In this document: piece by piece, positions 13,543-26,970 of the stretch
Position numbering within the stretch: the first letter of the stretch is position 1
Layout of the letters: each line of letters opens with the position of its first letter
From: Progne subis subis
Lineage: Eukaryota > Chordata > Aves > Passeriformes > Hirundinidae
DNA: 64,000 bases
Assembly: GCA_022316685.1 (NCBI GenBank)
Contig: JAKJHU010000037.1
Span: 21,847,188 to 21,911,187, forward strand
Reading direction: 5' to 3'
Notes under the pieces: generated by a model
What the model was told of the DNA's origin: nothing
The model's input: only the letters and a program-made list of their open reading frames with translations
Database searches by the model: none
Made by a program: the position numbers and the translations under genes

Positions 13543-16050
13543 GGACACAGAGTGGAGTAGTTTTATGAAAAGCCATAAAGAGATGAGCATAGTTTTATTA
13601 GCTGCTGTCATTCAGTACACAGAGTTCTGACAGTTGGTGAATTGGACATGAAAGCCACATCAGACAGAAGAAGCCTGAGGAAGCTGAATCCTGTAGTTGG
13701 GGAGAAAGAAGGAAGGAGGAAGAGAAAGCAAGACATGCACACACAAAAATCTGTTCCCAGAACTCTAGAATTGTGGGTGCATATATTGACCACATTTCAC
13801 TATAAATACACTGTCAGGTGCAGAGAGACAGCTATTTATTTCCTGGAAGAGCAGAAAGTAATACCAGCATCCAGGGTATTATTTTTAACACATTCTGCAC
13901 TTACAGTGGAGGGTCCTTGCTGTAAGTCATAACTGAGGAAAAAACATGTGCTGCACATGAATGGCATGTAGAAAGCAGGGGGGTTAGTTAAAGGAATCTT
14001 TTTTAAAATGGTGAAAGTTTGTAGAAATCTGTAGCACAAAATATTTTTATGAAAAATTAATTATGGTTCCTAATGTGAAAGAGATATAAGAGGGATATGT
14101 TTCTTTTAGAAAAGGGAATGCTGAAGTTTGAGGGGTTAAACACCTTCCCCAAGGAAGCTGATTGTACAGCTAGAAGGGGAAGTGCTTTTGCTTGAAATTC
14201 TGGTTAAAAATGTCAAAGCCCTCCATTATCTTTAAAAACGTCAAACCCCTAAACTGGACTGGGAACAGGGAGTAATCTGTATCTCTAGGTAAGAAAAGCT
14301 GTGTTTTAATAACCTGACTACACTCTTCCACTACAAAGTGTCTGATTCTCAGAGGGACTGAGAATTTTGAAATATTTGTCATTATTTCTTTTTTCCCTCC
14401 GTGTTACTTTAGTTTACTTGTTTTGTAATCTATTAGACCTAAATCTCGATACCCATTTTGACTAAAACATCAGCTGATAATCAGTGCCTGATTATTAAAA
14501 CATATCAGCTGTCACCGTTCATTCCCAAACATTTTAAAGCCAGAATTTTTAATATACTAGTCGGTGCTTTCTTGGACCAGCGAGAGTGGAAAAACTAAGG
14601 TGGCTGGTGGAGTACATGAGGGTGGAGGCCCTGAATGAAGCTTTTATAAAAACTGTCTCATAGGAGATTTCCTCTCTTCTTTCCAGTTTGGATTAGGGTT
14701 TTTGGCATACTTTTGTAAGAAACTCATCATGTCTTTGCATTCAAACTGCAAAAGCTAGGTTAGTACTTTCCGAATTTCTCTTGGACATTGCTCTGCAATG
14801 CTCCATCCAGAGAAGATGCATTTCCCTGTTTGTTTGGTTATAAGCAAGATCATGAGGCATTTATTTTAGCACTCAGTTTACTCACTTCTCTCACTTTTCT
14901 CTCCTCCATTCCTATGGAAGTTTGTTTGAAATATTTCTTTGAATTTAGATAGCTTGTACTGGTGTCATTTTGAGAAATTACTTTCTTTGCCTCTGATTGG
15001 TTATAATGCCAGGGCAGATGGATTTAACACAAACGTAACCCTTTTGTTTTTGGAAAAGATTAGTACAGGCTTTGATAGTAACTTGGAAAACACAAGGATA
15101 ATATTCAATCACTGCCATTCTTAATACAGTAATAATCAGTAATGTGTTCCAGGGTTAGCCCATTAGACATTGAGATAGCTAATCTGACACTGGATCCTTC
15201 TGTCTGTGTAGACTTACACACATTCCTATATGTTCTCTCTTGAGCTGGCTCTGCATTATGTGCAAGAATCCTTCTCTCTTGAACATTCAACTGAGCAGCC
15301 TCGGCAGGAGGGTGTTTGCTCCTGGCCCCCTGAGACCCTGGGTGCTGCATCAGCCCCTGTGTCTTGGAGATCCCAGGGGAGGGCTCATAATCTCCACATT
15401 TTGGATTCTCTGACGTTTCTACCAAAAGTGGGCTTTTACAGGTCATGTGTGCTGGATGCCACGTCTGTCTCAATGGCCATGGTGCAGCACCTTGTGTTAC
15501 ACTTGCAGAGCTGGTGAGAGCAGATGTGTGCCAGACAGCTGCTTGTTGGAAATGAGACATTTCCACACCAGGTACTAATCACGTAGAGAAATGCCCAGTT
15601 CTGGACAGAAACACCAACTGAATTTAGATGCCTTCAGGTTTGGGTAGAAGCAGTGAGCAGGCACTGTCAATAGCTCTGAACATTTAGATGCCTGTACTCC
15701 CCTAGATACTGACATGGCTAATGAAGGCTGCTAATTACAATTTATAATTTGTTTTTGGACTTGTAATGTGAAAACTTAGTCAAGAAGTATGACTTTTATG
15801 TTTTTACCTATGGTTTTGCATGTGGTGAGTAGAGGCTGTAGTGGTTAAGTTGCTGTTTGTATAGTTCAAGCTTGTGAATCCACTTCCAAGATCCTTCACC
15901 TGTTTATCCCAAGGTCACATGCACATCCTAAATAATTTATTGTAGCTAAATGCCCTCGCATAAACATCTATAAAAAATGGGTAGAAGCTACTAACTTAGT
16001 AGTATTTATACTGATGGTGCTGGTGGGAAAAAACTTCATAAGAATGAAGG

Positions 16051-16068
16051 AAAAAAAAAAAAAAAAAA
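16051..16068. repeat. poly-A tract, 18 bp
   Basis: Uninterrupted A run in AT-rich DNA, with no polyadenylation signal just upstream. Confidence 0.85.
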
Positions 16069-18599
16069 GGTAAAGGAACAGAAAAGCAAACTCTTGGAAG
16101 AAAATCTCCAAACATTCAACATTTTCCCCATCTTTCCCACCCCTCACGCTCCTTGCCCCAAACCAAACACAAAGACCTTTTTATCTCCGGCCTTTGTTTC
16201 TTTTTTGTTCTGCAATTTTTCAAGCATTAGAGAGATACAATTTACCAGCAGATTATGAGACCTTGTGGAAATCCATTTTTCTTTAGTGTACAGTAGTTGC
16301 TAGACATATATAACTTTCAAATCCTCTCTGGGAAATAAGTTACAGGGAGACATTCAGCTAACCCAAACAACACATTTCACAGTAAGTGCTGTTCTACCAA
16401 AAGGTCTTTAGACTGAATAGCTAAATGTCCCCTCATTTAAGGATATTGAGGGAGCCAGGATCAGGGGATGCTGGGAAGCTTGTTGTCTTAGTCAATGTAA
16501 ATATTTGTAGATGTTCTGAAGTGAGTCTGAACACTGCAAAACTTCTGGCTCCTGAATGAACCATAAGGATTTCTCACTTAGTTTAGTGTTCAACTAAGAT
16601 AGAGACAGCAAGAAGTCGTAGGCCTGGTCTGCCGTGCAAAGTTCCACTGAAGAGTGATTTTCATAGAGCTGATTAAACAAAAGCACATCAGCTGCATGCA
16701 TGCACTTACATCAAAGGACACAGAGGTTTTATAGGTTTAATTTAACTTTAAATCAGCTTAAATGTGTCTATTTCATGGGCTAGCACTGAGTAGAGCAAAT
16801 CAATTTTAAATTTAATTAAAGTGGTGTTCTTTGCCAATGTAAAGAGGTCTTATAGGCTTTTCTGTTTCCCTTTATTGATCTCAGTGGTATTCTATGAACA
16901 TGCTGAAAAAAACTTTTTTTTTTTTTTACAGAACTTATTTGCAAAACTACTGAATTCAGTCATCTGCACACGATTAACATTTTTGCAGTACATATGTACT
17001 ATTCTGTTACACAGTGAGATGCATATTGGCATGCAATTTTTGGATAAGCTTTTTCATATTTTGTTTTCACCAAATGTCTTGTTGAAATGAAAACTGGTGA
17101 GCCTGTGACAAGTATGTAGAAATCTTTTTTATGACTTTTTAGGCAAGGAAAAAAGAATTTGTATTTAAATGTAAGCAATTTCCTGTGACGTTGTGAGTTT
17201 GTTCACAATGGGGTAACCTTAAAGGTGACAGATAGTAAGAAAGGTAATATAAATAAATAACCTGTATTTACAATGCAGTAGCAACTACAGGTCATCATAG
17301 CAGTGTGGCTTGTTCAATACTAGAATGAATACTCCATTTTTCCAGCAAAATGAAAGGTACTAAAAAAAAGAGAACTTTCTAGTCTCAGAAAATGTGTGAA
17401 TAGTAGAGACTAGAACAGAATAACTTGCTAATGTTCATAACACAGGTAAGTAATTTAATATCCTCCAACCTGAGATGTTCCCCTTAGCTAATGAGCCCAT
17501 CCTCTTAATTGCTCAAACTTCTGACCATAGTCAGACAAAAAACCACCACAAGTATTAAGCAACCCCCAAAACATCCTCCTGAGAACTATTTATACAAGAT
17601 GCAGTGGTCAGTCAGGGCAGTAAAACAGTGGTTTACAAGAAGCACAAATAAAACCTAGGGCTGTCCTGAGCAGGATGGCCTGTGGCGAGTCAATGGGTAA
17701 ACATTCTCAGCACAGAAAGAAAAAAAGGGGAGAAACAGCCTGAAACAGATGAAGGCAAGACTGTGAATAAATCCAAGCAAGCAGCTTTGCCTGTGTTCTC
17801 ATGCACCTTAATCCTTGTCATGTGTTTGAATTAGGATTATGCTTCTCTGCCACCCACCTTTAAGTCCTTTTAATAATTTGAAGCTTACATAAAATATGGA
17901 ATAATTCTATTTGAAGAAAAGTTCTCTTGTGCTGCAGGTTGTCTAAGGAAACCTTCATGTTATGATTAGATCTGTTATGGTTAGATCCTTAACAATTTAT
18001 TTCAGTGGGAAAACTTCCATTGGGTTTAATAGCAACAGGGTCTGAACTACATTTCCATGAATCATTTCAAGACAGTTTGCCATTCAGGGATATTGGCTTC
18101 TTACCAAATGACTTTTTTAGTTAGATCATAAAGCAGATTGTCTTTATTTTATGGTTTATCCATTCCCGTGGATGTGGTCTTGAAAGCAACCTGAAACTTG
18201 GATATCATAACTTTGGTGAAATAGCCGTAATACTTTAACACATTATGCTACTATAGTGAATTATGTTTTGGGAGAAAATGTTCTCATATGTCCTATAAAA
18301 GAAAAATTTACACTGGATCTATTTCTGTAGTGTGGCTACAGCTCTGTGACTCTCTTTGAGGTAAATTTATTAAAGGAAGACATACCTGCTTGATAAAATC
18401 CAAATGTAAGTACCCTGCATTATTCCATAAAAAGGCATTTTCAGCATGGTAAATTGAAATGTAATTGCATTGAAATTGCATTTTGAAACCAAAGCTTTTG
18501 TTGCATCAACACAAGGGTGGAGCAGCAGTGGCGCTCACCAGCTGAGCAAAATGTCCTTTGGGAGGCATTTGGGCAAGCTCATGGTTTTGAAGGTTACCA

Positions 18600-19285
18600 A
18601 GGTTTTGACACTGTTTTGCACCATATTCTTGTATCCAATGTGTTTAGTCTGGAGGCTGAACTACCAGAAGGTAAAATACCTGGTGGGGTGGTTAGCCTTA
18701 GAGGCTGCTGATCTATGGGTCATGCACTGCCTGGAGGCCTAACAAGGGTCTATCACTAGAACTGGCCTGCTTAACTTTTCCCTAAATGACTTGGAGGAGA
18801 GAGTGGAGTGTGCTTTCAACACAATTGCCGATGTTGACAAACTGGAATGGTCAGGGCTGGACCACTCATGCTGGGAGCCTGCATGACTGAGGCTTGTTCA
18901 TCCTGGAGACAAGGTGGCTTTGGATGCCCCTAACAGCATGTTCCCTCCTCCTCGCCCCCATAATTACTGGAGATCATCGAGGACATGGAGCCATGGTCTC
19001 CACAATGAAGCATGGTGGACAAGGAAAAATGGCACAAGTTGAAATGAGATGTTCATAGTGGATATGAGGAAATACCTTCCCACCATGAGGACAGTGGGAT
19101 AGTGCACAGGCTGCCTGAGGTGGTTGCATAGTCTTCATCCTTTGGAAGTCTTTAAGACCTGACAAGAAAATTACCCAAGCACACTGAGCTCATGGCTGAG
19201 TCCACCTTCAGCAGGAGGCTGGTCCAGAAAACTGCTGAGATCCCTTCTGACTTGAACAAGCCTTGATTCTTATGATCCTACAGGT
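18600..19285 (+). mobile_element. Old, eroded CR1 LINE fragment
   Basis: CR1 reverse-transcriptase and 3' end motifs are present but much mutated: 'TTTTGACACTG' near 18603, 'AAATGACTTGGAGGAGAG' near 18784, 'GATGTTGACAAACTGGA' near 18829, and a degenerate 3' end (CCCTTCTGACTTGAACAAGC, then GATTCTTATGATCC) at about 19240-19280. Orientation is plus. Divergence is higher than in the copies at 47-53 kb, so this is an older insertion. The 5' limit is uncertain by about 100 bases. Confidence 0.75.
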
Positions 19286-21512
19286 GCAACTACAGTTTGG
19301 CTTGGTGTTTACCTGAGAAGCAATATATTGGTAAAGGCTTTCTTTAGCCAATTCTTTTTAAAGATGCCTTGGCCTCGTAACAGTCTTTCATAAAACAACT
19401 CTTTTGCTTGCTTGTTTCCTACACCCCCAAAGCAAAGTTATTCTTGACACTAACAGACAGAAGACTCTATGAAAGAAACATCACTGATGATGAGCAGTGA
19501 ATCAGCACAGTCCTTAGTGTGTTCTTACGTCTGCAAAAGCTCACTGATGATAATTGAAGGTGTACAGTGGATGTAGGCCATACACACCCTTCATAATCCC
19601 AGACAAAACCAAGATCACAGAAGCATATAATGAGATATCCCTCAAATTTTTACAAGTGGCTGATTTGAAAAAGCATCAGGATATTTCATAGGTTTCTGCA
19701 ATAACGTGGAATATTTGCTTTCCATGCAACAGAGAAATACTGCAGTTGTGAAGACTGAAAATCTACACTCTGCTAAGAAATACACTAGAAATTGCTGAAA
19801 TGAAACAGTATTCACATTACTCTTATTTAAAAACCATTTCGGGTTTGTACATAGGTCACGTGATTCAGGAAGTAGCTATTATCATTAATCACATTTTCAC
19901 ATTGTGTTCACTATGCTAGGTCTAACATATTTCTAGACAAAGCTTAAAGCAGGCAAATATAGATTTTTATCTGGCCTATAGAAATGGAATAGAGGCAGAG
20001 GATGAACAGTAATCTACTAATTTAGGAACAATGAAATTCCTTTGGTGGAATGTTTTACTCAACAAGGAGCCACAGTGGCACAGTTCTGACAGCAACGTGT
20101 CAGCATCTATGGTTCCCTTTGAGTTTCACCACTTGTACTTCATTAATTGGTAGCACACAGTGAGGTTAAAAAACCCATCTCTTGGGGATTTAAAAAATTT
20201 GTTTTCCATAGTTGATACTAAATTCTGCACCCAGCCACTTTGATTTGCAAGGTAAATTGCTGCTACTTTTAACGCAGAAAAAAAAAAAGCAGTTCAGAGA
20301 AGTTAATTTTTTCCATAAATTGGTGTTCTTGGTCCCTTGAAATGTGGCTCTGTAATAAGATGTTCCAGATTTTCATTGCCTGCAGTCTGTTTCATATAAT
20401 TGGGTATGGGTATGACGTGTTTTGATGCACATAAGACTATTCTTTTTTGGGATTCATTTAAATACTTCCCAGTTTAGAAAAAGAAACTTGTCTCAGCTTT
20501 ATAGGTGCCATGTATGAAGTGCATTGTCTTCTCAGCTCATTTACTCTTAGGCAGGTGGTCATATAACAAATCATCAGAATAACTGGCTTGAAAAAACAAC
20601 CTTGTGTCTGTCAGGAGGGAGGACAATAATTAATGACATATGGAAAGAGTTACTTTTACCACAGGGATGAAAGGTACCATGGTAAAACAGGATGTGGGCA
20701 AATGTATGCTCCAGTTGTCTCTGTCTGTGGTTTGTGTCAGCCTGTGTCTGACCAGGAGGTTCTGGCTTATGGTGTGTCCCGATGATAGTCAGAATAATTA
20801 ACAGGGGTTTTTTGAAAATAGAAACTATAAACCAAGCTTATATCTAGAGCAGTTCATTGATTTCACTTGTAAGATTCTCATCTACTATAATTCCATAGAA
20901 ATTACTCTTAAATTTTTGCAGAAAAAAGCTTTATTTTCCATTTCACCCAACTGTCAGAAATAGTGGGTACACGTGTATGTTCATATTTCCTGAAAGTTTG
21001 CCTAGAACCTGAAAATTGTTAGACAATACTGGAGGAATCTGTATATGATTTGTGAGCTATCTTTGAAAGGGCATTTTTTCTAGCTGCTACCACTGCAAAA
21101 AACAACCCTATTGCAGTGATAATCGTAAGCTTGAATTTCTCCAAAGTGCTTAACTTTAATCTATTCAATATCATCCAGAATTCCAGAGGATTTCAGCTCA
21201 GATTAAAAATCTTTTTTTAACATGGAAAGTCATGCAAATGGGTCTTACAACATCCTGCTTAGGATGACCAAGTCATGCATATGGTAGAGTTTATCACGTA
21301 TCTCACACAAAGCGAGGCAATGCTTGATAAGCACTTTTATTGGGTAATTACATTTATTTATTTATTTTTTAACATTTGCAAATAAAGCAGTTTGATTTCC
21401 ATCTTGAAGTAATTTACTAACACACTGTAAACTCGTCAGATGCTAACGTGGTGCAGTATGCCATTTCCTGTTTACTAAGTAATCCTTTGGCTGTCTGCTT
21501 TGCGTCTTTCAG

Positions 21513-21692
21513 GTTGAACCTGGAACTGTTCTCAGCCAGGGACGTCATGGAGCCTGGCGTCAGAGCCCTCCACCTGAAGGAAAACATTGCCTCCTTGGCT
21601 TGACTTCCTGCAAATACAAGCCACAGCTGATTCCCAGTGGTTTGCAGGCCCAAGCCAGAGCATGCAGAGGTGTTCCAGGGAGCTACTAAAAG
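21513..21692 (+). other. Exon-like segment, unknown gene
   Basis: A 180-bp segment lies between a good acceptor (pyrimidine-rich tract ending GTCTTTCAG at 21512) and a donor-like AAAAG/GTAAAG (GT at 21693). It is noticeably richer in G and C than its surroundings. One frame starts directly at the acceptor and stays open for nearly 60 codons, beginning VEPGTVLSQGRHG and ending in TAA (21687-21689) just before the donor-like site. The peptide is rich in P, Q, G and R and I do not recognise it. The stop so close to the donor would fit a last coding exon or a non-coding RNA exon. Chance is a serious alternative. Confidence 0.2.
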
Positions 21693-22060
21693 GTAAAGAT
21701 ACTATCAAATTGATGTCATGCAATATTTTTGGCTATTTATCAGATTTTTTTTTTTAATTTAATCATCTGTTTGTGAACATTATTTGGGATGGATATGAAA
21801 CTTGTTCTTACTTTCTTTTGCATGAAAAACAGGTGTCCTCTAAAGAAAGGACCCAGGTCCTTTCTAGCACAAGGTCATCCATTGCATCAGGAGTTTATGG
21901 AAACAGCAACTACGAAATCATCTTATGTGAACAGCAAAAAAAGGGAAAAATGCCCTTCAGAGCCTTAAAGGTTCACTGAAACAGTAATTTAAAAGGATTT
22001 GAATCCAGTTACTCATGACATTTCCCATGCCAATTCAAAGCTGGCCCACTCTTTCTCCAC

Positions 22061-22080
22061 TTTTTTTTTTTTTTTTTTTT
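22061..22080. repeat. poly-T tract, 20 bp
   Basis: T run followed at once by AAATTTTATT. On the minus strand an AATAAA lies only four bases before the A run, which is too close for normal cleavage. It is probably a simple A/T tract. Confidence 0.85.
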
Positions 22081-22999
22081 AAATTTTATTAGTGTATGCT
22101 TTTACAGGAAATTAGTTAACATAAATCATGTTACAGACAAGATAAGCAACAAAGTCACTGGAAGGAACATGCTAGGGTAAACAAGAATCAGACTAAAGGA
22201 ATCCTTGCCATATGGGGCACTCTCAAAAGGCATATAAAATCTCCTGATAAATGAAGTATTTGTGGTACTGTATTTCATATGACAGCAAGACTGAATTCAT
22301 CCTTTTAAGAAGGGATATTAAGACTGTCCTTTGAGTGGTGGGTCATGAGTGGGAGAGGCAATGACTTAATTTCCACTTTGAATATTCCTAGAGGAAAGGA
22401 GAAGATGCATATGCACCTCCTACTGCATTGGAGTTCACACAATAATAGCAAAACCCTATGAATTCTGCTTCCAACAACGATAAAACTGGACACATGTAAT
22501 AAAAACACATGGCCAGTTTTGTTTTGTGATATTATATTTTTTCATAATTTTCATGGCTGCCTTTGTCCTGAATGGCTGTAGTATTCTACATCTTTTCTTG
22601 TACAGAGTTCCTTTTTTATCTACTTCTGTTTTATTGCCTTAACTGCATGGCAGTTGGAGCTACCTGTGAGCAAACAAGGATAAAAGTGTTTTTTTCTGTC
22701 AGTGTAGATGGAGGAACAAGTTATCTGTGCATCATTGGTGGAGATTTGATTAGGACTTCCCCACTTGCCTACTTTATAACAAATTTTCAAGGATGAATTA
22801 CCGGCAGCTGAGTGAATATTTAATAAATACTGTGAACTTGCTTCAGTGACAAGTGAAAATGTTTGTATAAACCTTTTAGGATGACAAATATCTGCTTGCA
22901 ATGAGAACTGTACAGTGGGAATTGTTTGGGTTTCAGTGGCCTGCAGGAGTAATGACATCAATAAGTGCAGTATTGTATACTCGTGTATGATACATATAC

Positions 23000-23347
23000 T
23001 TGTTTCCTCGCAGTGATGTTATCATAAACATAATTAATACAAAATGTGCTAAGGCCCTGAAACCTAACTTTCTGAGTGATAGTCTCCAGTCTGGAGATAT
23101 TACAGAGCATAAACTAGTGTGCTTTTTTAGTTCTCTGCTGTCCACAGCAATAAAACTAGAAAGCACACTAACAACAGCTACCGACATAGCTCCTTTGAAA
23201 TTCACTTTACTGGCCCAGGCTGCTGAGGCGTATGCAGAGTTCATGCAAATACTGTTGTTCTTTATAATGGAGAGCAAATTGGTTTTGGAGGAAGCAAAAA
23301 GGGGGAAAGGAAGGCTCCAAAGAGAGGTACCTGTAGAGAAAAGCTGA
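23000..23347. other. Possible conserved non-coding element
   Basis: Both strands stay open here (115 codons plus, 114 codons minus over 22933-23277) without any recognisable protein. The segment has high sequence complexity, no repeat similarity, and carries ATGCAAAT (23243-23250), the octamer bound by POU factors, and a TAATTAAT-type homeodomain core at the left end. This is a guess from texture only. Confidence 0.2.
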
Positions 23348-26300
23348 TGCTTCCTGAAATTTCTGGTAGGCTTGTGGTTTTCTCAGTCCTCAGAGTTCTT
23401 TCATGATACATTCTGTTGGAGCCTTTTTAAAGGGATGAAGGAAGAAGTTTGTTTCCCTGTCACTTTCAGCATAAACAAGCTGTTGTTAGACTGCTTTGAA
23501 TAAAATCAAGAAAATATTACAAATAGTTGACAAAGAAGAAAGCAAATAGTTTTTTTGGCTAGTTAGTACCTCACTCCAGTGAAACACATAGAGAAAGGTT
23601 GTCTGGGAGCAAGAACTGTGTTCGGGGGTGCTCTGGTAACACCCCTTCTTGCCCCAGTGTTTGAGGACATTCATGATGAACTCTGAGTGCCTTGTCCTGA
23701 GCAGGGACCACAGGTGACTTTGCTGTTCTGCTGTTCTCACCAACACTGGGATGGGAACACTCTGTAGTCATCCTCTGGAACAAATCCCCAGTAATGCGAT
23801 GTGTCATGGAATTCATATTCATGACCAGAAGCAGTTAGGGTTTAGGTTTTCCATCTTACTCATAAAATTACAGCTCTTGCAGCACGTAGCTCTTAAGACC
23901 AAGATGAGAAATGCTGTGACCTTCTCAAAGGAGAAGGGTGCTGTTTAACCTCTTACCCTATGAGAAGGAAATCCCATATGGACATGACATGATCGCAGCA
24001 GGAAAATGATAAGTTATTTACCCATCTCGTAAATCAATAATATTAAAGTGGAAGATACGTGGCTTGCCTGACATATCTTTAAAAGGTGGATTGGGGAAGA
24101 GGTAAAAAATAATTGCCATGATGTTTTTGTTGAGAGTTGCCTTGGATGTAATTATTGATTCTCAAATGTGGTTCTTGGGTTTTTTCCCCTCTGGAACAAA
24201 AATGTTGTTATTAGGTTAAAAAGAATGGAGTAACAAGCGAATGAAGGGAAAGAAACAAACAATCTGCTAATCCTGCATGAAGGCAGTGGCAGCTCATAAT
24301 TTTTTAATAAAGTTTCTCATTTATATGTTTTTTTGTACCATTTTTTTCTCATGAAATAAGCATAGACAAAACACTGTAAATCTGGACCAAATGTAAAAGT
24401 TATTCAGTACCTGGCCACACTTGGAAACTGTAGCAATGAGAGTTGCTGTACAGGGATGAATTGCTGTTATGTTTTCATAACACATATGAACGATTCTGAC
24501 CCTTTGAAGGGAAAAGGTCAATGCCAGTTCTAACAAAAGCAAGGATGGTGGCCAAGCAATGCTGGCTGGAATTTGCACGGGCCTACAAATGCACCTTAGT
24601 GCTGGCCTGTAGCAAACATAGATATTCCAATTTTATTAAGGAAAATTACAGATGTGCCTCCCCCTCTCCCCAGATCTTCCAGATCTGCCTAGTGGGGCTA
24701 GATTTTTCTCCTACCCTTTGTGATCTGGATGGTTACCCACTGGGGATCAAGATGAGATCACCAAACGTGTTTTTCCATGGGTGACCTAAATCTGAAGCTG
24801 TTATCTTCCCCAGCTGAGCAAGCAGTAGAAAATAAAAACAAAAGCAACTACTAAAGAAAACTTCTTGGCTTTAAAATTGTTAAAGAGGAAGCAAGCCATA
24901 GCTGAGAAGTGAGTTTCCAAAACAAAGATCTCCTTAGAGTAATACAGTTGACACTTTGCCACAGTCAGAGCTCTGTGCATGCCTGGGAAACCCTTGTGGA
25001 GGAACGGTGTGGCTGGTGAACTTGGTGCCTTGATGGGGATGATTGACTTACTGTGCGCAGTACAGAGGGTTGAGGGACTGACTGGCTCCCTTCATTTCTC
25101 CCACAGTAGTGATGATACTTGCACATCAGAACAAAACAGGCTATTCTTTTGCACTGCAGCTGAAATGCCTCCCCTGTTGCCCCCCAGTGACTGCAGCTGA
25201 GCTGAGCTGTTATGAATGTGTTAGCCCTGAGCCCACTGAGAGCTATAACTGTCACGCCCTCAATGACATGCCCTCCTGGCTAGGTGGAATTCATTCTTCA
25301 GAGTGACCTGAGGATAGGACCACTGCCTTCCTTCCCAGGCCGTTTCTGCCAGAGAAACAGCATGAGGCTGTAAATGCATACTGAGGAGTTGTTGGGAGGT
25401 CCCTTGGCTCTCTTTTGTCTTGGCTGCTCTAGACTGTGGCTCCAGATCCTCCTCCAGTGGGAAAAGATAAGAGTTATGCTTCTGCCTAATTTCTCTGAGA
25501 CCAAATCTGAAAAGAGAGTTATTTTTTTCATTTCCACATATGTTACAATGTTACTGGTGCGGGGCCATTGTGGGGCAATGAAGTGGTTCTTCGACATGAA
25601 GAAGAGATTAGACATATCATCACTTGTGTTTTGCTGCTCCATCTTCTTTGCCAGAGGTTACTTCATAATGTAAAGCACAGTAAAACCAGAAGACATGGAG
25701 AATTTGAGGAGAAAAGCTGTAGGTAATGAATTTCTGTTCCCTGTCTGTAGACACATCTGGGATATAACATGGAGGGTGATGATACTCCATGGTCAGCAGC
25801 AACACCTTTGCTGCCATGCTTTGCATCCTCTGATTGCTTCCCTCTACAGGCATGTGTAATAGATGATGATGTGCCATTGTCATGTGCTCTCTACCTAGGT
25901 GCTTTTTTTTCCTGGAATGCTATTTATTCCTTGTTTTATGTAGGTTTCCTGCATGTTTGTGACTTAGGAATATTGTGTTCCTCCCAGGGACTGTTCTGGT
26001 GTTGGTGGCCTTTTTTGCCTTTGCCTTCGCTTTTGCCAAGGAAAATTAGGGAGCAGCTTTTCTGTACTGTGGTTAAATCCTCCTGGTGTCCATTGAAGTA
26101 AAGCAGGTGCATGCTGATGTCTTGTTAGACCAGAATCTGTCCCCTCTGTGTCCTTTGAGGAAAAAAGCTGGAATGCTGCCCAGCAATCTTAATTTCTGCC
26201 TTGAACACAGCTGTGAGACAATTTTCCTGGAGAAACTACTAGGCTGACAAATACCACTGAGTAGCCTGTTAGGGAATTTTACCATAACAAATAAACCATT

Positions 26301-26807
26301 TTGTTCACGCCTGAGGCTCTCAGATCTGTACCATACGTACCTCTCGTCCTGTCAGGCTGAGGGTTGGATTCCCTGTGTTTGCCTCTGTACTCTTACCTAC
26401 ACAGCTGTTAGCCATTACTCTGCATTCTGTTTGTCGATCTTTTAGCTGAAGGAATTTTTTTTTTTTTGTTTGATTTAATTTGACTGGGATAAAGTAATTA
26501 TGCAGAAACCACGATATCCCTGATGGTAAGCAGACTGTACAGAATATAACTGTCTAAGCAGAAATGGGAAAACTTGGTTTTATGCTACTTCTGTAGGGGA
26601 TGTGGTATTTTTGGCATTGTGTCTGCATTCTGTGTGTATTTTTTCACCTAGGAAACCCCATCTCTTCCCACTCATCAAGCTTACTGAAATGTCAGCATTT
26701 GTGGTTGATTGAAATAGGTACTTTGAAGCCAACAAGAAATTTAAATTTAATATTGAAGATAAAGTTGTCAAAAATCCTTGTATTTTATCATGTTTGTTCA
26801 AACCGTT

Positions 26808-26970
26808 TTATCACAGTTGGATGCCCCATCTCTGGAAGAACTTAAGGCCAGGCTGGATGGGTCTTTGACTAGCTTGGTCTACGGGATATGTCCATGCCTA
26901 TGTGGGGTTGGAACTAGATTATCTTTAAGGTCCCTTGAAATCCAAACCATTCTATGGTTTTGTGATTGTA
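26808..26970 (+). mobile_element. CR1 LINE 3' end, truncated
   Basis: Starts at GGATGCCCCATCTCTGGAAG and runs through AGGCCAGGCTGGATGGG and AGGTCCCTTGAAATCC to a degraded octamer tail (CATTCTATGG). This is a plus-strand, 5'-truncated CR1 of about 160 bp, a typical length for a dead bird copy. Confidence 0.9.

Larger units (their letters stand above)
7471..18599. other. Low-copy AT-rich DNA, no recognised gene
   Basis: No family-level protein match is visible. The longest frames are 171 codons on the minus strand (12363-12878) and 153 codons on the minus strand (15105-15566). Neither has a recognisable domain and both overlap other open frames. A 23-bp sequence is imperfectly duplicated in tandem at 12414-12459. 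Poly-A runs lie at 13527-13542 and 16051-16068. Several T-rich tracts ending in AG (for example near 9664 and 16930) look like splice acceptors but have no supporting exon. Confidence 0.55.
19286..26807. other. Low-copy AT-rich DNA
   Basis: No recognised gene. It contains an exon-like segment (21513-21692) and a possible conserved element (23000-23347), listed separately. A 10-bp perfect palindrome arm pair lies at 21844-21865. POU-type octamers (ATGCAAAT) occur at 21232 and 23243. Short frames between 24.3 and 26.3 kb overlap on both strands and show no domain. Confidence 0.5.

Noticed and set aside
14130..14180. MIR-like phrase (GGGGTTAAACACCTTCCCCA, ACAGCTAG)
   Set aside because: Only about 50 bp with weak similarity; not enough to call a SINE.
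15105..15566. 153-codon minus ORF
   Set aside because: Overlaps a 95-codon frame on the other strand, has no known domain, and sits in a locally GC-richer patch; probably chance.
21844..21865. Palindrome AGAAAGGACC-CA-GGTCCTTTCT
   Set aside because: Ten-bp arms are expected by chance several times in 64 kb and nothing around it suggests function.
22061..22090. Possible retrocopy tail (T20 with TTTATT next to it)
   Set aside because: On the minus strand AATAAA is only four bases before the A tract, too close for a genuine cleavage site.
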